From the NCBI GenBank assembly GCA_963920765.1, contig OY987247.1, positions 3,596,001 to 3,660,000 of the forward strand: a stretch of 64,000 nt of DNA. The letters are read 5' to 3'. Positions within the stretch are counted from its first letter, which is position 1, and every line of letters starts with the position of its first letter. A program made the position numbers and the translations under genes. The DNA is from Ulota crispa. Taxonomy: Eukaryota; Streptophyta; Bryopsida; Orthotrichales; Orthotrichaceae. The notes beneath the pieces were generated by a model. It saw nothing but the letters and a program-made list of their open reading frames with translations. It made no database searches and had not been told where the DNA came from. Below are positions 34,873 to 45,844 of this stretch, piece by piece.

Positions 34873-35283
34873 AAAAGGAAATTGATATGTGTACCACACC
34901 TTCTTGACTATCCCATCGAACCCCAAGGTAAATTTTAGATTTCTACCATCAAAAATCTGAATTTGAGAATTTGAAATTCAGATTTGAACTCATAGACCGT
35001 GATTTTGTCTAAAACCACAAAAAATGTTTTAATTGAACAACACCCAATGAAAAAGCTTATCTTTTTTATAAACAAAAGTAAAAGTTGTACTTTTCCCCCA
35101 AGCTAAGCTTTTTCATTAGGTGTTGTTCTATTATAACATTTTTTTATGGTTCTAGACAAAATCTAGGTCTCTCAGTCCAAATTTGAATTCCAAATTCTCA
35201 AATTCAGCTTTTTGAAGGGTAGAAATCTAAAATTTACCCTAGGGTGTGGTGGGATAGTCAAGAAGGTGTGGTATGCATATTAA
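34873..35283. mobile_element. foldback MITE with GGAAATTGATATGTGTACCAC ends (copy 2)
   Basis: The left arm GTACCACACCTTCTTGACTA pairs with TAGTCAAGAAGGTGTGGTA on the right. Further inward pairs are AGGTAAATTTTAGATTTCTA with TAGAAATCTAAAATTTACC, and AACAACACCCAATGAAAAAG with CTTTTTCATTAGGTGTTG. The termini match the element at 16924 but the interior does not. An isolated TTAACCCCTAAAGGACCA end follows at 35280. Confidence 0.85.
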
Positions 35284-36408
35284 CCCCTAAAGGACCAAAG
35301 AGCCCAATATGGCCAAATGGGGTTCTTGGAGGTGTAAAAGTAGACCAAATAAGGCATTGCATGCTCAAGTTTTGGTTTGCCACTCAAGTCCACATGGAGC
35401 TAAAAGTCCTACAAAATTTTTGGATCGGCTTGTTGTTCCTTGAAGCCTCTAGATTTTGCACCCAAACATTGGAATTTACTATTTTTAATACTAAAACTAT
35501 TAGTGGAAGTGTATATAAGCATTGTACATTGCATTGTGGATGGAGAAATTTTGAATGGGATGGGTTTGAAGCCCACACTTTCATGTATAAGGGAGAAGGT
35601 TGGTGATGTATCACTTTTTTTCTCTCGATTGGACAAGGTTTTATAGCTCTAAAGTAGTGAGCCAGCTAGATCCACTTACTTTGAATGACCATAAGTTTTG
35701 GAGTTTTTTCCCATTTGAGGAGTTTTTTTTTTTGATCAAGTATAGCTAGACACGGTCTCATGGGATCAACCATTAGGTAATTTTTTTTTTGAGAAAAAAT
35801 CAAATCAAAATCCAAAATCCATATTGTGAATTGCTACCAAAATCAACAAATATGAGATTCTCAACAGTAGGGATTTTGCAAATTTGCTTGGATTTGGAAG
35901 CAGAGTAGCCTTAAACTTTTGATTTATAGTTGGGTATAGAATGTCTGGTTTGGATTGTGTGAGTACTTGTTCAACTTTCTAAAAATTAAGAGAATGTGGT
36001 GAAGGTTCCATACTGGAGGTATGCTAAATTTTCTTAGCAAGACGCTTAGGGATTAATTCCCTTGTGAAAATTGTGAAACTTAAATATGTGTGTACAAGCC
36101 TTTTTTGAAAATACTTTGCATACACAAAATGGAGTTACGGTCTATTCGCACTTGGACTTAACGTTTACGTAATACCCTTGTTTTAAGTGGTTTAAGGCGC
36201 ATGTGTTAAGACCAGGCCAGGGTATTAGACCCCGAGCCTAGGTGGATGCAAAGCTAGTTTAATTATAAGACCAGCACTATCGGAAAGCATGAGATAATTT
36301 CCCAAAAAGCTAGAGTTAACATGCAAACTTTAAGAAGCTAAAAATCTAGTCAAAAATGGACATTTGAAGGCAAGGCGGGATCTGCGAGGTGCTCATTTGT
36401 AGTGTCAC
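35284..36408. other. AT-rich intergenic stretch
   Basis: It begins with the TTAA-element end at 35280, for which no clear partner end was found (CTTAGGGATTAA near 36048 is a weak candidate). Open frames at 35244-35646 are short, overlap on both strands, and match nothing I know. Confidence 0.45.
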
Positions 36409-36621
36409 ATGTGGAAGTCCATTACGGAAGAGCAATCTTATGAAAATCCCGTAACTTCCGGTTTTACTTCATTGGCGTTGGTAGGGCTAGCTCAACAGCG
36501 CATATACAAGGCGGATGGCACCTCGTGTATATGTCCACAAGAACGGGCCTCCTCTGCGGTGTGCTTGGCTGCTACCGTTGACAGAGAATTAAGCACTGCA
36601 TTCAGGAGTTTTGGTAGGCAG
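36409..36621 (+). other. possible exon of unknown gene or element
   Basis: A 71-codon frame, GC-richer than its neighbours, runs into a good splice donor (GGCAG|GTATGT at 36622). The peptide contains SGFTSLALVGLAQQRIYKAD and CICPQER. It precedes the decayed trihelix-like gene by about 700 bases and could be a 5' exon of it or of its host transposon. No family is recognised. Confidence 0.25.
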
Positions 36622-37344
36622 GTATGTTACTAGAACTTTTTCTTCTCTTTCAATTTTTGCATTGCATTGCTAGAGTGGCATACATAAGAGGAATGCATTG
36701 TAGTATTGTTGTTCTCTGAATTTCATTCAGTGCAGTTGGCATTACAGTAGATCAAACACTTCAGCAGCAGGCAAAATTAGGCCAAAGATCAAAAAAAATC
36801 TATCTAGATTTTTGTTTTTTGTTGCGCTCCGCAGCCTAGCCCTTGGCCATGGCCCAATTTCGGTTAAAGGACTCGTTGCTTCTTATAAACTTGTATAATC
36901 AATGCGTAAAAAAAGTTTGAAAGGTCAAGTACTAAAACTGAGAAAGAATGTAGGTTCATCATGAACTACAATTGGATTTCCCAGTTTTGAAACGTTTATG
37001 CTAGATCAGCATAGCTCATTGTCCTGCCTTGCATAGATCAAGTTACATTGCTTGGTATCTCCAAGGAGTAAGTAGTAACAAACTACCAAAGGATGATGTT
37101 ACATTGTAATCTTGAATACCCAATGGTACAGCACTAGAGATACAAGGAACTCCATGCAGTCATCAAGCTGCCTTTCTATGCAGGAAAACTCTCACAATCG
37201 CACAACTTTTTTGACCGTACTGCTGCTTCAAGATGTCTGATTTGCGTGTGGTCCATTCTCAATGTGAGCAGGACTTTGAATGCTTCTTGACATGGAGAAT
37301 CACTTGAACTCCAAGCATATAACACTCCGGCGCGGCCAACCGCC

Positions 37345-39256
37345 ATGGCTCCTCACTTTGTCGGACTGCCACTAAAAGGTAAGTTCATTGTTTCAAAACT
37401 TGTTTTTGGATTATGCATAATTGGAGATGATGGTCATAAGGACGTCATGAATAGAAGCACTTGCAAAAATTCAGAACTCTCATATGGTTTAGTCATATTT
37501 TTCATAGCCAGATGTGGTCACTCATCCTTTAGCAAATACTACATACATTCATGATCGTCAAAATTCCTTCTTCTTTGAGGTCCTTTCGCAGTAGAAGTAG
37601 TATGACTAAGAAGATGTTGTAAAAATTTGGGCTCAATTGCTATGGTTAAACCGCACCTGCAAAACACCCAACCCCCTTCGATGATGCAATAAGTAATATG
37701 CATCAAGAGCGCTGCGACTATGGAATCTCATAATATGCTGTTCTCTTCCTTTTGCAGCAGGCATCCCGCTAGCTAGTTTTCCATTCAGACGGCCACCTGC
37801 ACTTGTGCGTGGCCATGCCAGCAGCGTACGGCCTGCACACCAGGGGCCTCGACCACTGCATATGGCCACATTCAGTAGCGATACTCTTCCCCCTATGACG
37901 CCCTCTAGCAGCAGCCCAACGGCTATGCATGTACCACCTTCTAGCAGCCTTGCACCTGCAAATACGCCTACATCACAAAATGTGAACAACAGCAATAAGA
38001 GAGCTCGAAGAGACAGAGAGGCCCAAATTGGGTGCATTTGGAAGTATTGGCCCTCATATCTGCCAAGCAAGACTTATTTTTGGAGGAGCTTGACGTGGTG
38101 GATGGCAGAGACTTCATGACATTGGACAGCACCAAATGGATGCACATATCATAAGAACTGATGAGGGCAAATTACTCACTGATGTTGCAGGACGTTCAGG
38201 TAAAAAAATAGGTCCACAATGACTAAGTAACAATGACTAAACCATGACTATACAGTCATTTTACAGTCATTTTGTAGTCGTTGTTTAGTCATTGCAGTCA
38301 TTGTCACTTAGTCATTGTGGACCCATTTTTTAACTTGTGACGGAACAGCTTGCAAGGGAAAGTGGAACCTGATACTACCTGAGTACATGCAAATCTCAAA
38401 CTACCTGCACCAAACCAAGAGGATTGTGCTAGAATAATGGGATATGACATCTACGCAATGCAGAGACAACGGACTACCTAAACAATTCTCCATTGAGTTT
38501 TACCAAGCCATTGACAAATGGTACGAGTCTTGGCCATAGATCTGACCCATGTACCTTAGGGATGTCTCGCTGTCACCAATCAATACAAACTTAGAAGGAA
38601 CTAACCAGCAGGTCAAGGTAGGAGAGGAAGGTAGCACCTATGCAGAGTCTGATGATCCTAGTGACCCGACTACTAGGACAGAACATGTTGATGGAATCCT
38701 TGTTAATACTCCCCCACGCTCTCCTCCTGTATTGACCTTTCTCCCATGAAGTGTTGGCTCCACGCCTAGCCTTGCATCTTGTCCCTTCGTGTCAGCGGCC
38801 ACACCACCGTTGAGGCCAAATTATATGGTTTCCCCTGGAGTCACACCTCAAATAATCAGTTCTTCAAGTACGTCATTATTTGCCATGGAAGGCAATAAGG
38901 TAACACACCAATGCAAATCTCAATAAAAAGAGACCTTGCTGGCGGATGCAACAAAGGCAAATGGAGAGGCCATTGCCAAGCAAATGGAAGAGATTGCTCA
39001 ATCACACCGCAAGATAGAACGTACAAAGATTGAAGTTCAATTCAAGTTGTTCGAACAGAACATGACATTTCTGAGGGAAAAAGACCAGCATCTGTATGCA
39101 AATGCAATCGAAGTAAACGCAATTGCAAAAGCCGTTGTATCTAAGCAAGGTGAGATTGCTAGCTGCCTTTTCCAAATTGCGGATGTGCTGAATATAGGAT
39201 TCAACAAGTTGACGAACCATGATAGCGGTGTCCTGATGAAGATATCTCCATCATGA
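37345..39256 (+). pseudogene. decayed trihelix/MYB-like DNA-binding gene, possibly the second gene of a PIF/Harbinger element
   Basis: A short first exon (37345-37378) ends in AAAAG|GTAAGT and joins in phase to 37761 (GIPLASFPFRRPP). A Pro/Ser-rich region and a basic NKRARRDRE follow. A frameshift near 38018 is needed to read the helix segment NWVHLEVLALISAKQDL. Later segments are trihelix-like (WNLILPEYMQISNYL, LPKQFSIEFYQAIDKWYESW). In-frame stops interrupt at about 38152, 38437 and 38537. The C-terminal part (from about 38936) predicts a coiled coil: AKQMEEIAQSHRKIERTK, then the heptad-rich FEQNMTFLREKDQHLYANAI. Harbinger elements carry a transposase plus a MYB/trihelix-like protein, and a Harbinger transposase lies 3 kb away in opposite orientation. 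The link is inference. Confidence 0.55.
38200..38334. mobile_element. hairpin element that makes up almost a whole intron
   Basis: The left arm GTAAAAAAATAGGTCCACAA starting at 38200 and the right arm, whose reverse complement is GTTAAAAAATGGGTCCACAA, are inverted repeats. The arms continue through TGACTAAGTAACAATGACTA and its mirror TAGTCATTGCAGTCATTGTC. The left end coincides with the splice donor GT of the trihelix-like gene, and the acceptor AG lies about 14 bases past the right end (38347-38348). Confidence 0.75.
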
Positions 39257-39305
39257 AGATACTCGTTATATATTTATGTTTGTGTTGATTTCAATAAATC
39301 AACAG

Positions 39306-39558
39306 TTGAGGCAAAAGGGGTGGTCGTGGTGAGGACCACGGTTTGGTGACAGCGCAGCGGTCATAGATTTCAGTGCGCTGCGCCGTCTTGTCACAGCACA
39401 GCTCAGGAGGGTAGGTAGCGGGTTGGCTGGGCCAATTTCCTGCCTCACTAGCTGCCAAGCCGTGAGCCGTCATCACCGCTCAACGAGTCCGATGAGATTC
39501 GAACCCGGACCGGCGGGCGACCAGAGACGACCGCTTCTCCAACCAACCAAGTCCACGA
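39306..39558 (-). mobile_element. candidate tRNA-derived SINE
   Basis: Read on the minus strand, the head has an A-box-like TGGTTGGTTGGAGAAGCGG (39549-39531) and a B box in GTCCGGGTTCGAATCTCATC (39510-39491), spaced as in a tRNA promoter. The acceptor stems do not pair, so it is not a tRNA gene. The body is GC-rich (about 39310-39480) and quite unlike the surrounding AT-rich DNA. No clear tail or target duplication was found. Confidence 0.5.
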
Positions 39559-39901
39559 TTTGGCAACTGAAGACAAGCGTTTGACGCTATTATATGCTTG
39601 CAAGAGCACGTGGCCACTTTACGATGGCTATAATTTAATCATTTTCATATGTTTATCTAGATGTTTTGGAAGGCTCATATATTTTGCCTTTGTTTGAATA
39701 AAAATACTAAGGGTTTAGAAGTCAATAGGAAAGGTATGAAAGGAAAAAGAGTTTGGCATTTATGGTGGAGTTAGGATAGAGAGGGCATGGGCTGATGTGC
39801 CCCACTTTCCTACCTTAGATAGGGTCGAAATTATGGAGAAAAGATCCCTTAGTTATTAGATGAGTGTTGGTGGGAAGAAGGGAAAAAATCCCAAAACTTT
39901 G

Positions 39902-40740
39902 ATGTGAGATTTTTTTTTGTGTATACATGATTTTGAATTGAAATTTGAGGAGGTTGTCTCTTGTGTGATTACCTTTCCAAAATGAGTTTGCAAATTTGAT
40001 TTGGAGTTGATATGCAAAAGTTATGAGTGTTTGAATTTTGGAGTCAAAAAGCCAAACTATGAAGAAAGGCTAAGACTTTGACAAGCCATAACTTATGATC
40101 TGTATATCATTTTGCAACAAAATTTGAAGGGAGTGATTATCTTAGTATTGGCTTTTTAGAAAGTCTTTAAACTTGAGGTTTGAAGCTTGGACAAGAAAGT
40201 TATGGAAGTGTAAAGGTTTGGAGGTGGCTACCCTTTTGTTAGGAGAAAGCCGAGACTTTGAAGAGCTACAACTTTTGGACAGTATGAGATTTTTTTCTCA
40301 AATTTTTAAAAGTAATAGTTTGTTGTCATAGCTTTTCAAATTGTCTTTAATCATTTCATTTGAAATTTTATTGAAGAAGTTATAGTGGGTAGAAGTTGCG
40401 GGTTTGGGTGCTCTCTAAAAAATTGAGACCCACACTTTGATTGACTAGAGCTTTTGGACAGAGTTTTGTTTTGAAGTGAAAATTTTATGGGTTGTAGCCA
40501 GTAATATCATCTTTTTAAATTAATATCACGTTTCTATGGATGATGTATAGAACAAAAGTTATAGAGTTTTATAGAGGCAGTGTTTAGTTTGTAAGGAGGA
40601 AGAAGAGCCTCTACTTTGAACCCATATAACTTTTGGACAATATGTTAAATTGAGTTGAAATTTGAAGGAATATTAGAAAGTTAGAAGAGCTTTTCAAATT
40701 GCTATTATACTTAGCATTTGAATCTTTGAGCCATCTGTGG
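39902..40740. repeat. degenerate tandem array, period 179-180 bp
   Basis: The anchor ACTTTGA ends at 39902, 40081, 40261, 40440 and 40620. Each unit then carries a variant of CATAACTTTTGGACAGTATG, a TTTGAA/TTTCAAATTG block and GAAGTTATGGAAGTG. The units are well diverged. Comparable tandem spacers occur in the non-coding 3' part of some plant LTR retrotransposons; that comparison is from memory. Confidence 0.7.
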
Positions 40741-40804
40741 CACTAGATAGAAGGTCGCTGCTTTTCTAGGACTTGTTATTTGTGATTTTCTTCATTATTT
40801 TTAT

Positions 40805-40872
40805 TAAAACATGAAGACTTGAAAACTTGAAGACATGAAAACTTGAAGATCTGAAGATATGAAGATTTCAAG
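40805..40872. repeat. short tandem repeat of GAAGACTTGAAAACTT-like units
   Basis: GAAGACTTGAAAACTT, GAAGACATGAAAACTT, GAAGATCTGAAGAT and ATGAAGATTT follow one another. Similar GAAGATTGAAGAC pieces recur at about 41250-41292. It lies just past the ~180-bp array. Confidence 0.75.
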
Positions 40873-42091
40873 AGGAATGTTTTGGGTTTATTTTTTATGT
40901 ATGTGTGGGATGTGGCTTTGTTATTCCTAGCCGGTTTTGGAGGCTCGTTTGTCAATTCATTTCCATTCTGTTTTGTAAACCTTGTTGCGGGCAGTTTGGG
41001 TTAAACCAAACTTAACCCCATTTATTGTCGTGGTGACAAAGTGGGATTGACCACCCACATGGTCGAGACTTGCTCTGTTCTCACGATCTGGAGTTTTGGC
41101 CAGTAAATCGTGAATTTGAGTTTAGGATCCCGTCGTACGGACAGCAGCTCGTGTCTGCTGTCCTGATCTACCCATCCCGTATCCAGTGGGCTTTTATCCC
41201 TACCTTGACCCTTATACCCTTAGAGCCAGCCACAGGATAGGCCAACGGAAGATTGAAGACTAAAGATTTGAAGAGAAGATCAAGATTGAAGACGATTTAG
41301 TCGACAACGCACGATCGCAGCAAAACACCCTGCGTATTCCCAAGGCGCGTTCCTCTCAACCCGACAGCGGCACTTCAACGCTTCATCGACAACAACATCA
41401 GACACCCAGATTCATCACTAACACAACAGAAAAACAGAATTCTACCTACAACTATAGCACCCTCGAGAAAGGAGAGCACCCCCCCCCCCCAATAATTCAG
41501 AACTAAGAAGCAACCCCCTCAAGGACCCGGGCCAAATTCCCCTTTGAAAATTTCCTATTGCAATTAGAGGTGTGCCCAAGATCGCTACTGCAACATTGCC
41601 GATGGCTGCACGTGCTGCCGACATGGATTAGCAGCCGTATCCTTGAGCACAAGGACGTAGCGATAGTCAAGTGTTTTTCAGCACCTCCACTGCCGTAGTG
41701 GCACCAGTCAAATCTGCTTCAGCATCCGATGTTGATTTCCTTGGCATGCACAGTAGGATAGGCAGCAGTTAGGGTACAAATTCCGGAGAGTTTGAAGCAA
41801 TTGACGCTCTCAAATTGGACACTATATTTTCCATCAATGCAATTTTCACTTCATCTCAATGCAGACGCAGTAGCTACTGCTATGGTTCATTGTCTTTCAT
41901 ATGCTTGCACATTGCAATAACTTATGAGCACTATTCATTGCATTTGATGTTTTATAATTGATTTCACATGATTCTGCAAAGTGTGTCAATGACACTATGT
42001 GCACTCCCAATACCCGTTCCATATGCAAAGTATAACAAGCATCACTAGAAAAACAAAAATTTGAATTAAGTAGAGCTGGCTTTTCTCACCT
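40873..42091. other. repeat-rich spacer, possibly LTR-retrotransposon remnant
   Basis: No gene is seen. The stretch 40910-41300 is GC-richer than the flanks and resembles LTR/leader sequence only in character. A ten-C run lies at about 41470-41480. Short frames around 41630-41900 are broken by stops. Confidence 0.35.
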
Positions 42092-43459
42092 TCACCCCTC
42101 AGGAAGGTTCAGCCTTTGTATAGACAAATGCATGCCCAGGTGTTGACGCTTCTGAATGGCCGCTTCAATTCCAGTTGTGACAAACACTGGCTCAAAGGCT
42201 TCATGCAGCGCATCACCTTCAATTCCAACGTCCCTCATGTGCTGCCCATCTAAACCTTCTAAACGTAGCACTTCCAACCAGTTTTCAACTTTATCTTGCA
42301 ACTAGTCTAGAAGGGTGTTGTGCAGTATTGCACAACACAGTATTACATTCGGTAAAAAAGCCACATTCAACTCAAATTTTGTTAGCAACTCACGGAAAGT
42401 TTGTTTGAGAATGCCAAAAGCATTCTCAACTACACAATGACCTTTTTTAAGTTTTCGATTGTAAAGGGACTTAGCAAAAGATAATTGGCCAGTGCTATGG
42501 TGAGGTACCATCAGCCACGATAATAAGGAATAACCTTAGTCTCCAAGAAGGTAAGGACTAAAACCTTCCGCTGCAGGTTGGTTGTTGAAGATGTTGTGTT
42601 GGATGGACATCTCGTATTGTGAGGATCTTTTTAAAACTCTAGAGTCATTTGTAGATTGTGGCATCCCAAGGAAGACATCCAAGAATTGCTTGTTGGTATC
42701 CACGACCGCCTGGCAGTTGAGACTGTAGCCACCCGACTTGAAGTAATAGTAATTGGCAGGGAAAAACCACGGCTTTGCAATAGAGATATGTGTCCCGTCA
42801 ATTGCACCAACTACAGCACGCAATCCACACAAGTCAGCAAACTTTTGTTGTGTCAAACGCAGTCTCTCACCTGTAGACCAGCAAATCTTGTGCTTCAAAG
42901 CCACATTAATTGCATGGACAACGTCTCATAATAATGCACAAATGGTGCTCTTCCCTATTGCGAAGACCTCTGAGCATACAAGAAGTGATTTGCCACAAGT
43001 CAATTTGAACAAGGTGCACGCCGTGCGTACAATGATCAAAATGGCAAGACAATATTTTGTGTCTTTTCTACTGACTTGAGGAGCCAGCAAATCAACCAAG
43101 GCAAACACATTCCGTTTTGGCATTCGGAAAATTTCAATCCACCTTGTGTCATCGTATTTTGTCATGACAAACCTTGAAAACCAAGTGGTGGATCTTGGTT
43201 TAACCCAAAATCGTAGTTCTGAACTCATAAGGACCAATGGAGTGCAGGAACAAAAGCCTTGCAATCCTAAACGCACCAAAGCTAGCAGATCCTAGATTGG
43301 CTCTCCAAGACTGTCTAATATTTCCTCCACACCAGTGCACAAATCCTCCTCCTCAACGTCCAGAGATGGCAACATGAAACTTCCATGTGCGATGAACGCT
43401 TGCACAAGCAACCAGATTCCCAATACCAAAGCCAACTTAGAATCTCGGCTAGAATCCAT
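42092..43459 (-). pseudogene. PIF/Harbinger transposase, broken by in-frame stops
   Basis: A DDE nuclease of the DDE_Tnp_4 (HARBI1-like) family. The whole 1.37 kb stays in one reading frame from ATG 43459 to 42092, but stops interrupt it at 43292-43294 (TAG), 42926-42928 (TGA), 42536-42538 (TAA) and 42302-42304 (TAG). Visible motifs are the helix-turn-helix-like segment RWIEIFRMPKRNVFALVDLL, then the first catalytic Asp in VVGAIDGTHISI (codon at 42799-42797). GYSLNCQAVVDTNKQFLDVF and FLGMPQSTNDSRVL follow. The second Asp is in PYLLGD (42541-42539), directly before a stop, and the Glu is in VVENAFGILKQTF (codon at 42427-42425). Termini of the element were not located. It cannot encode a full transposase as it stands. 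Confidence 0.9.
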
Positions 43460-44310
43460 TAACGCTAAATGCCCGCCTTGCACCAATTTGCATGAGGAAC
43501 GTCACTCAAAACACAGCATGATTTCTTCAGTCAAACACAAAACAAATACTCTCCCATACGGTTCCAAAACCTTACATTTTTTCATTGATTTCCCACAATT
43601 CAAACCCTGCAATACAAAGTTTGCAAGGCACCGGATTCAAGAAAAATTCACAATAGCCCCCCTCTCAACTCCATCCTCTCTCCAAAGAATGGCATATTCA
43701 TACAAATGAAGTCACGGATTGTGAACACATAATGAAAGATAGAATCATGGGAAGAAGAAAGCGTACCTTACGCAAGGTATGCGCTGGCTCGGTTCTCAAT
43801 TTGGAACAAGAACTACAGGAAATGGCCGCCAATCGTCCAAATTACAGCTCATCTAGACCTCAAATTCAGCAGCGAAATTGCAACCACGGATCACTAAAAC
43901 CCGAGTGAAGGTTTTTCAATGACCTTCCGCGACAACACCTAGGATGCACTCATGAGTACGCGACAACGAGGATACCGGGAGCAGAATGCACGATCGCGAG
44001 CAAAGACGGAGAGCATAGAGCAGCGCACACAAAGAGGAGACAATACAAATAAACCACATGAGAGAAGAAATTTCAACATACACAACTGAAGTTAAGTTTT
44101 ACAAAAGAGCAAGGGGAGGTGGGAACCCCTCGCTTTGCAATGATAAATCTAAAACTGACATGTCATATGGGACCTTGTAACCTCCCCACCTAATACTGCA
44201 GGTGGGAACATCCCAACCCCTACAATCGTGCAAACTTTTAAAATTTAAAACAACTTTTATCAAGAGCTAGGTGCAAATGGGGCTTTACTTTAGTAGAAGC
44301 ATCTTTACAA
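43460..44310. other. upstream flank of the Harbinger transposase
   Basis: Part of the element or its insertion site. An imperfect palindrome, GGGGAGGTGGGAACCCC near 44115 against CTCCCCACCTAATACTGCAG near 44193, may mark an element edge. No gene is supported. Confidence 0.35.
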
Positions 44311-44709
44311 TAAGGTAGACACACCTTTCTCCAATTGGTCTCCAAAGTCAACCCCTACGATTGAGGTGTTCACCACTCATTGTGAATCCAAAGTGGAACA
44401 GTGAACACTCCTTGCATAAGCAAATCTTGCCACATGTCGCTAGTTTGGGAGGGTTGGGACTCAGACCATCAAGTGCCATTGTAGGAGCACATCCAAACAA
44501 TTTCAGGTTACTCTAGAGTTGCTTTTATGGGCCCTATGAATTGTAATTTTTCCCTTTAATATAAAATATTCTAAAATATTTTTTTCTTAAAAATGATGTT
44601 CCATGATAGCTAGTTGAAAGGCTACTCCTATGGATTTTTTCCCTAAATTTTCCGAGACCTCAAGGTACCCTAAACCCTTAAATGGTTAGGTATGGGTGTG
44701 TCTACCTTA
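44311..44709. mobile_element. TIR element with TAAGGTAGACACACC ends (copy 2)
   Basis: TAAGGTAGACACACC at 44311 is mirrored by GGTGTGTCTACCTTA ending at 44709. The interior matches the element in the permease intron (22771-23183) in direct orientation over its full length, although the outermost ~15 bases differ between the two copies. Confidence 0.85.
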
Positions 44710-45844
44710 CAAGATTTTGTCCAAGTTTGTTTCTTGGTCAGGACTAGTGACCAATAGCCAATTACCTCATTTATTGGTAATTTTCAAGAGTGCCAAGTGA
44801 ACTTAGAGATGTCCCTTGGGGACTAAAAATATTAGGTTCAATCATTTATACTATTTTTTTTGTTCATTTTTTGTTTGCATTCTCATAAGCACTTTTTTAG
44901 TTTGAGCCACTGTAAATCACAAGCAAAAGCGCCTAGCATTAGCATGCATTTAGTTGCTTTAGAATAAACTTGTTATTGAACAATAATTTTAAATTTACAA
45001 TTAAAAATTAGCATAATTATTCAACATCATAATAAAACAAGTATACAGACTCAATTTTGTACCATGTGAACATGTGTACTCAAAAGGTAGTGACAATTTT
45101 TTGTTAATATTGGTAACCTCAATGATGAAAATCACATTACAATTTGCATGTGACTAATTGACCTTGCTCACCTTGTGTTTCTTTTTATTTTTGGTGACTT
45201 TTTGTCCTTCTTTTCCCTAATTTTTCTTCTCCCTCCTCTCCTTGAATTTCCTATGATTTTTCACCCTCCATTTAACTATCTTTTCTTCTTCTCCCTCTTT
45301 TTTGAACTTCAGATTTTCATTTTTTAAGTTGGAATTTTGGTGATAAAGAAACAATTCATGATTGATGTTATAGCTTATTATTAGAGAATGTCGAATTTAT
45401 TGTGTTAATAGAGAACTATCATTGCTTGACATACATGTACTTGAGGATTTATTATATAAGTACCGATTAAATGAAACATCATTTCAATTGTTGTTTTGCA
45501 AGATTAATCATAGTTGCCCACCAAAGGAAAAATGGAATATCATAGCAAATAGAAAATTGATTGGATTACAACACATTTTGTAACAAATATCATTTTGAGC
45601 CAAATGTGCTAGTGTCTATAGCCATTTTAATGTGGAAAAAAATTAAATTGTGTAATGTATACATGCATGTATAAAACCAATCAGAAATATGTTTCTCAGT
45701 CTTTTGTGACTTAACATATCTAATTAATAATTTTAATTTCTTCAATAAATTTTCAGGCCTTTCATGTTAGTTGGACATATTAGTCTCTTTGGAGACATCT
45801 GATAAAATTGGAACGATATTGTTGGACATCTTAAACATATGATT
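44710..45844. other. AT-rich intergenic stretch
   Basis: No gene is seen. A pyrimidine-rich tract lies at about 45178-45310 (runs such as CTTCTTCTCCCTC). Confidence 0.5.

Noticed and set aside
35244-35646. 120-codon plus-strand frame with overlapping minus-strand frames
   Set aside because: Overlapping frames on both strands with no family resemblance, starting inside a MITE and TTAA-element end.
39491-39562. tRNA gene on the minus strand
   Set aside because: A and B boxes exist, but the acceptor and anticodon stems do not pair; a SINE head fits better.
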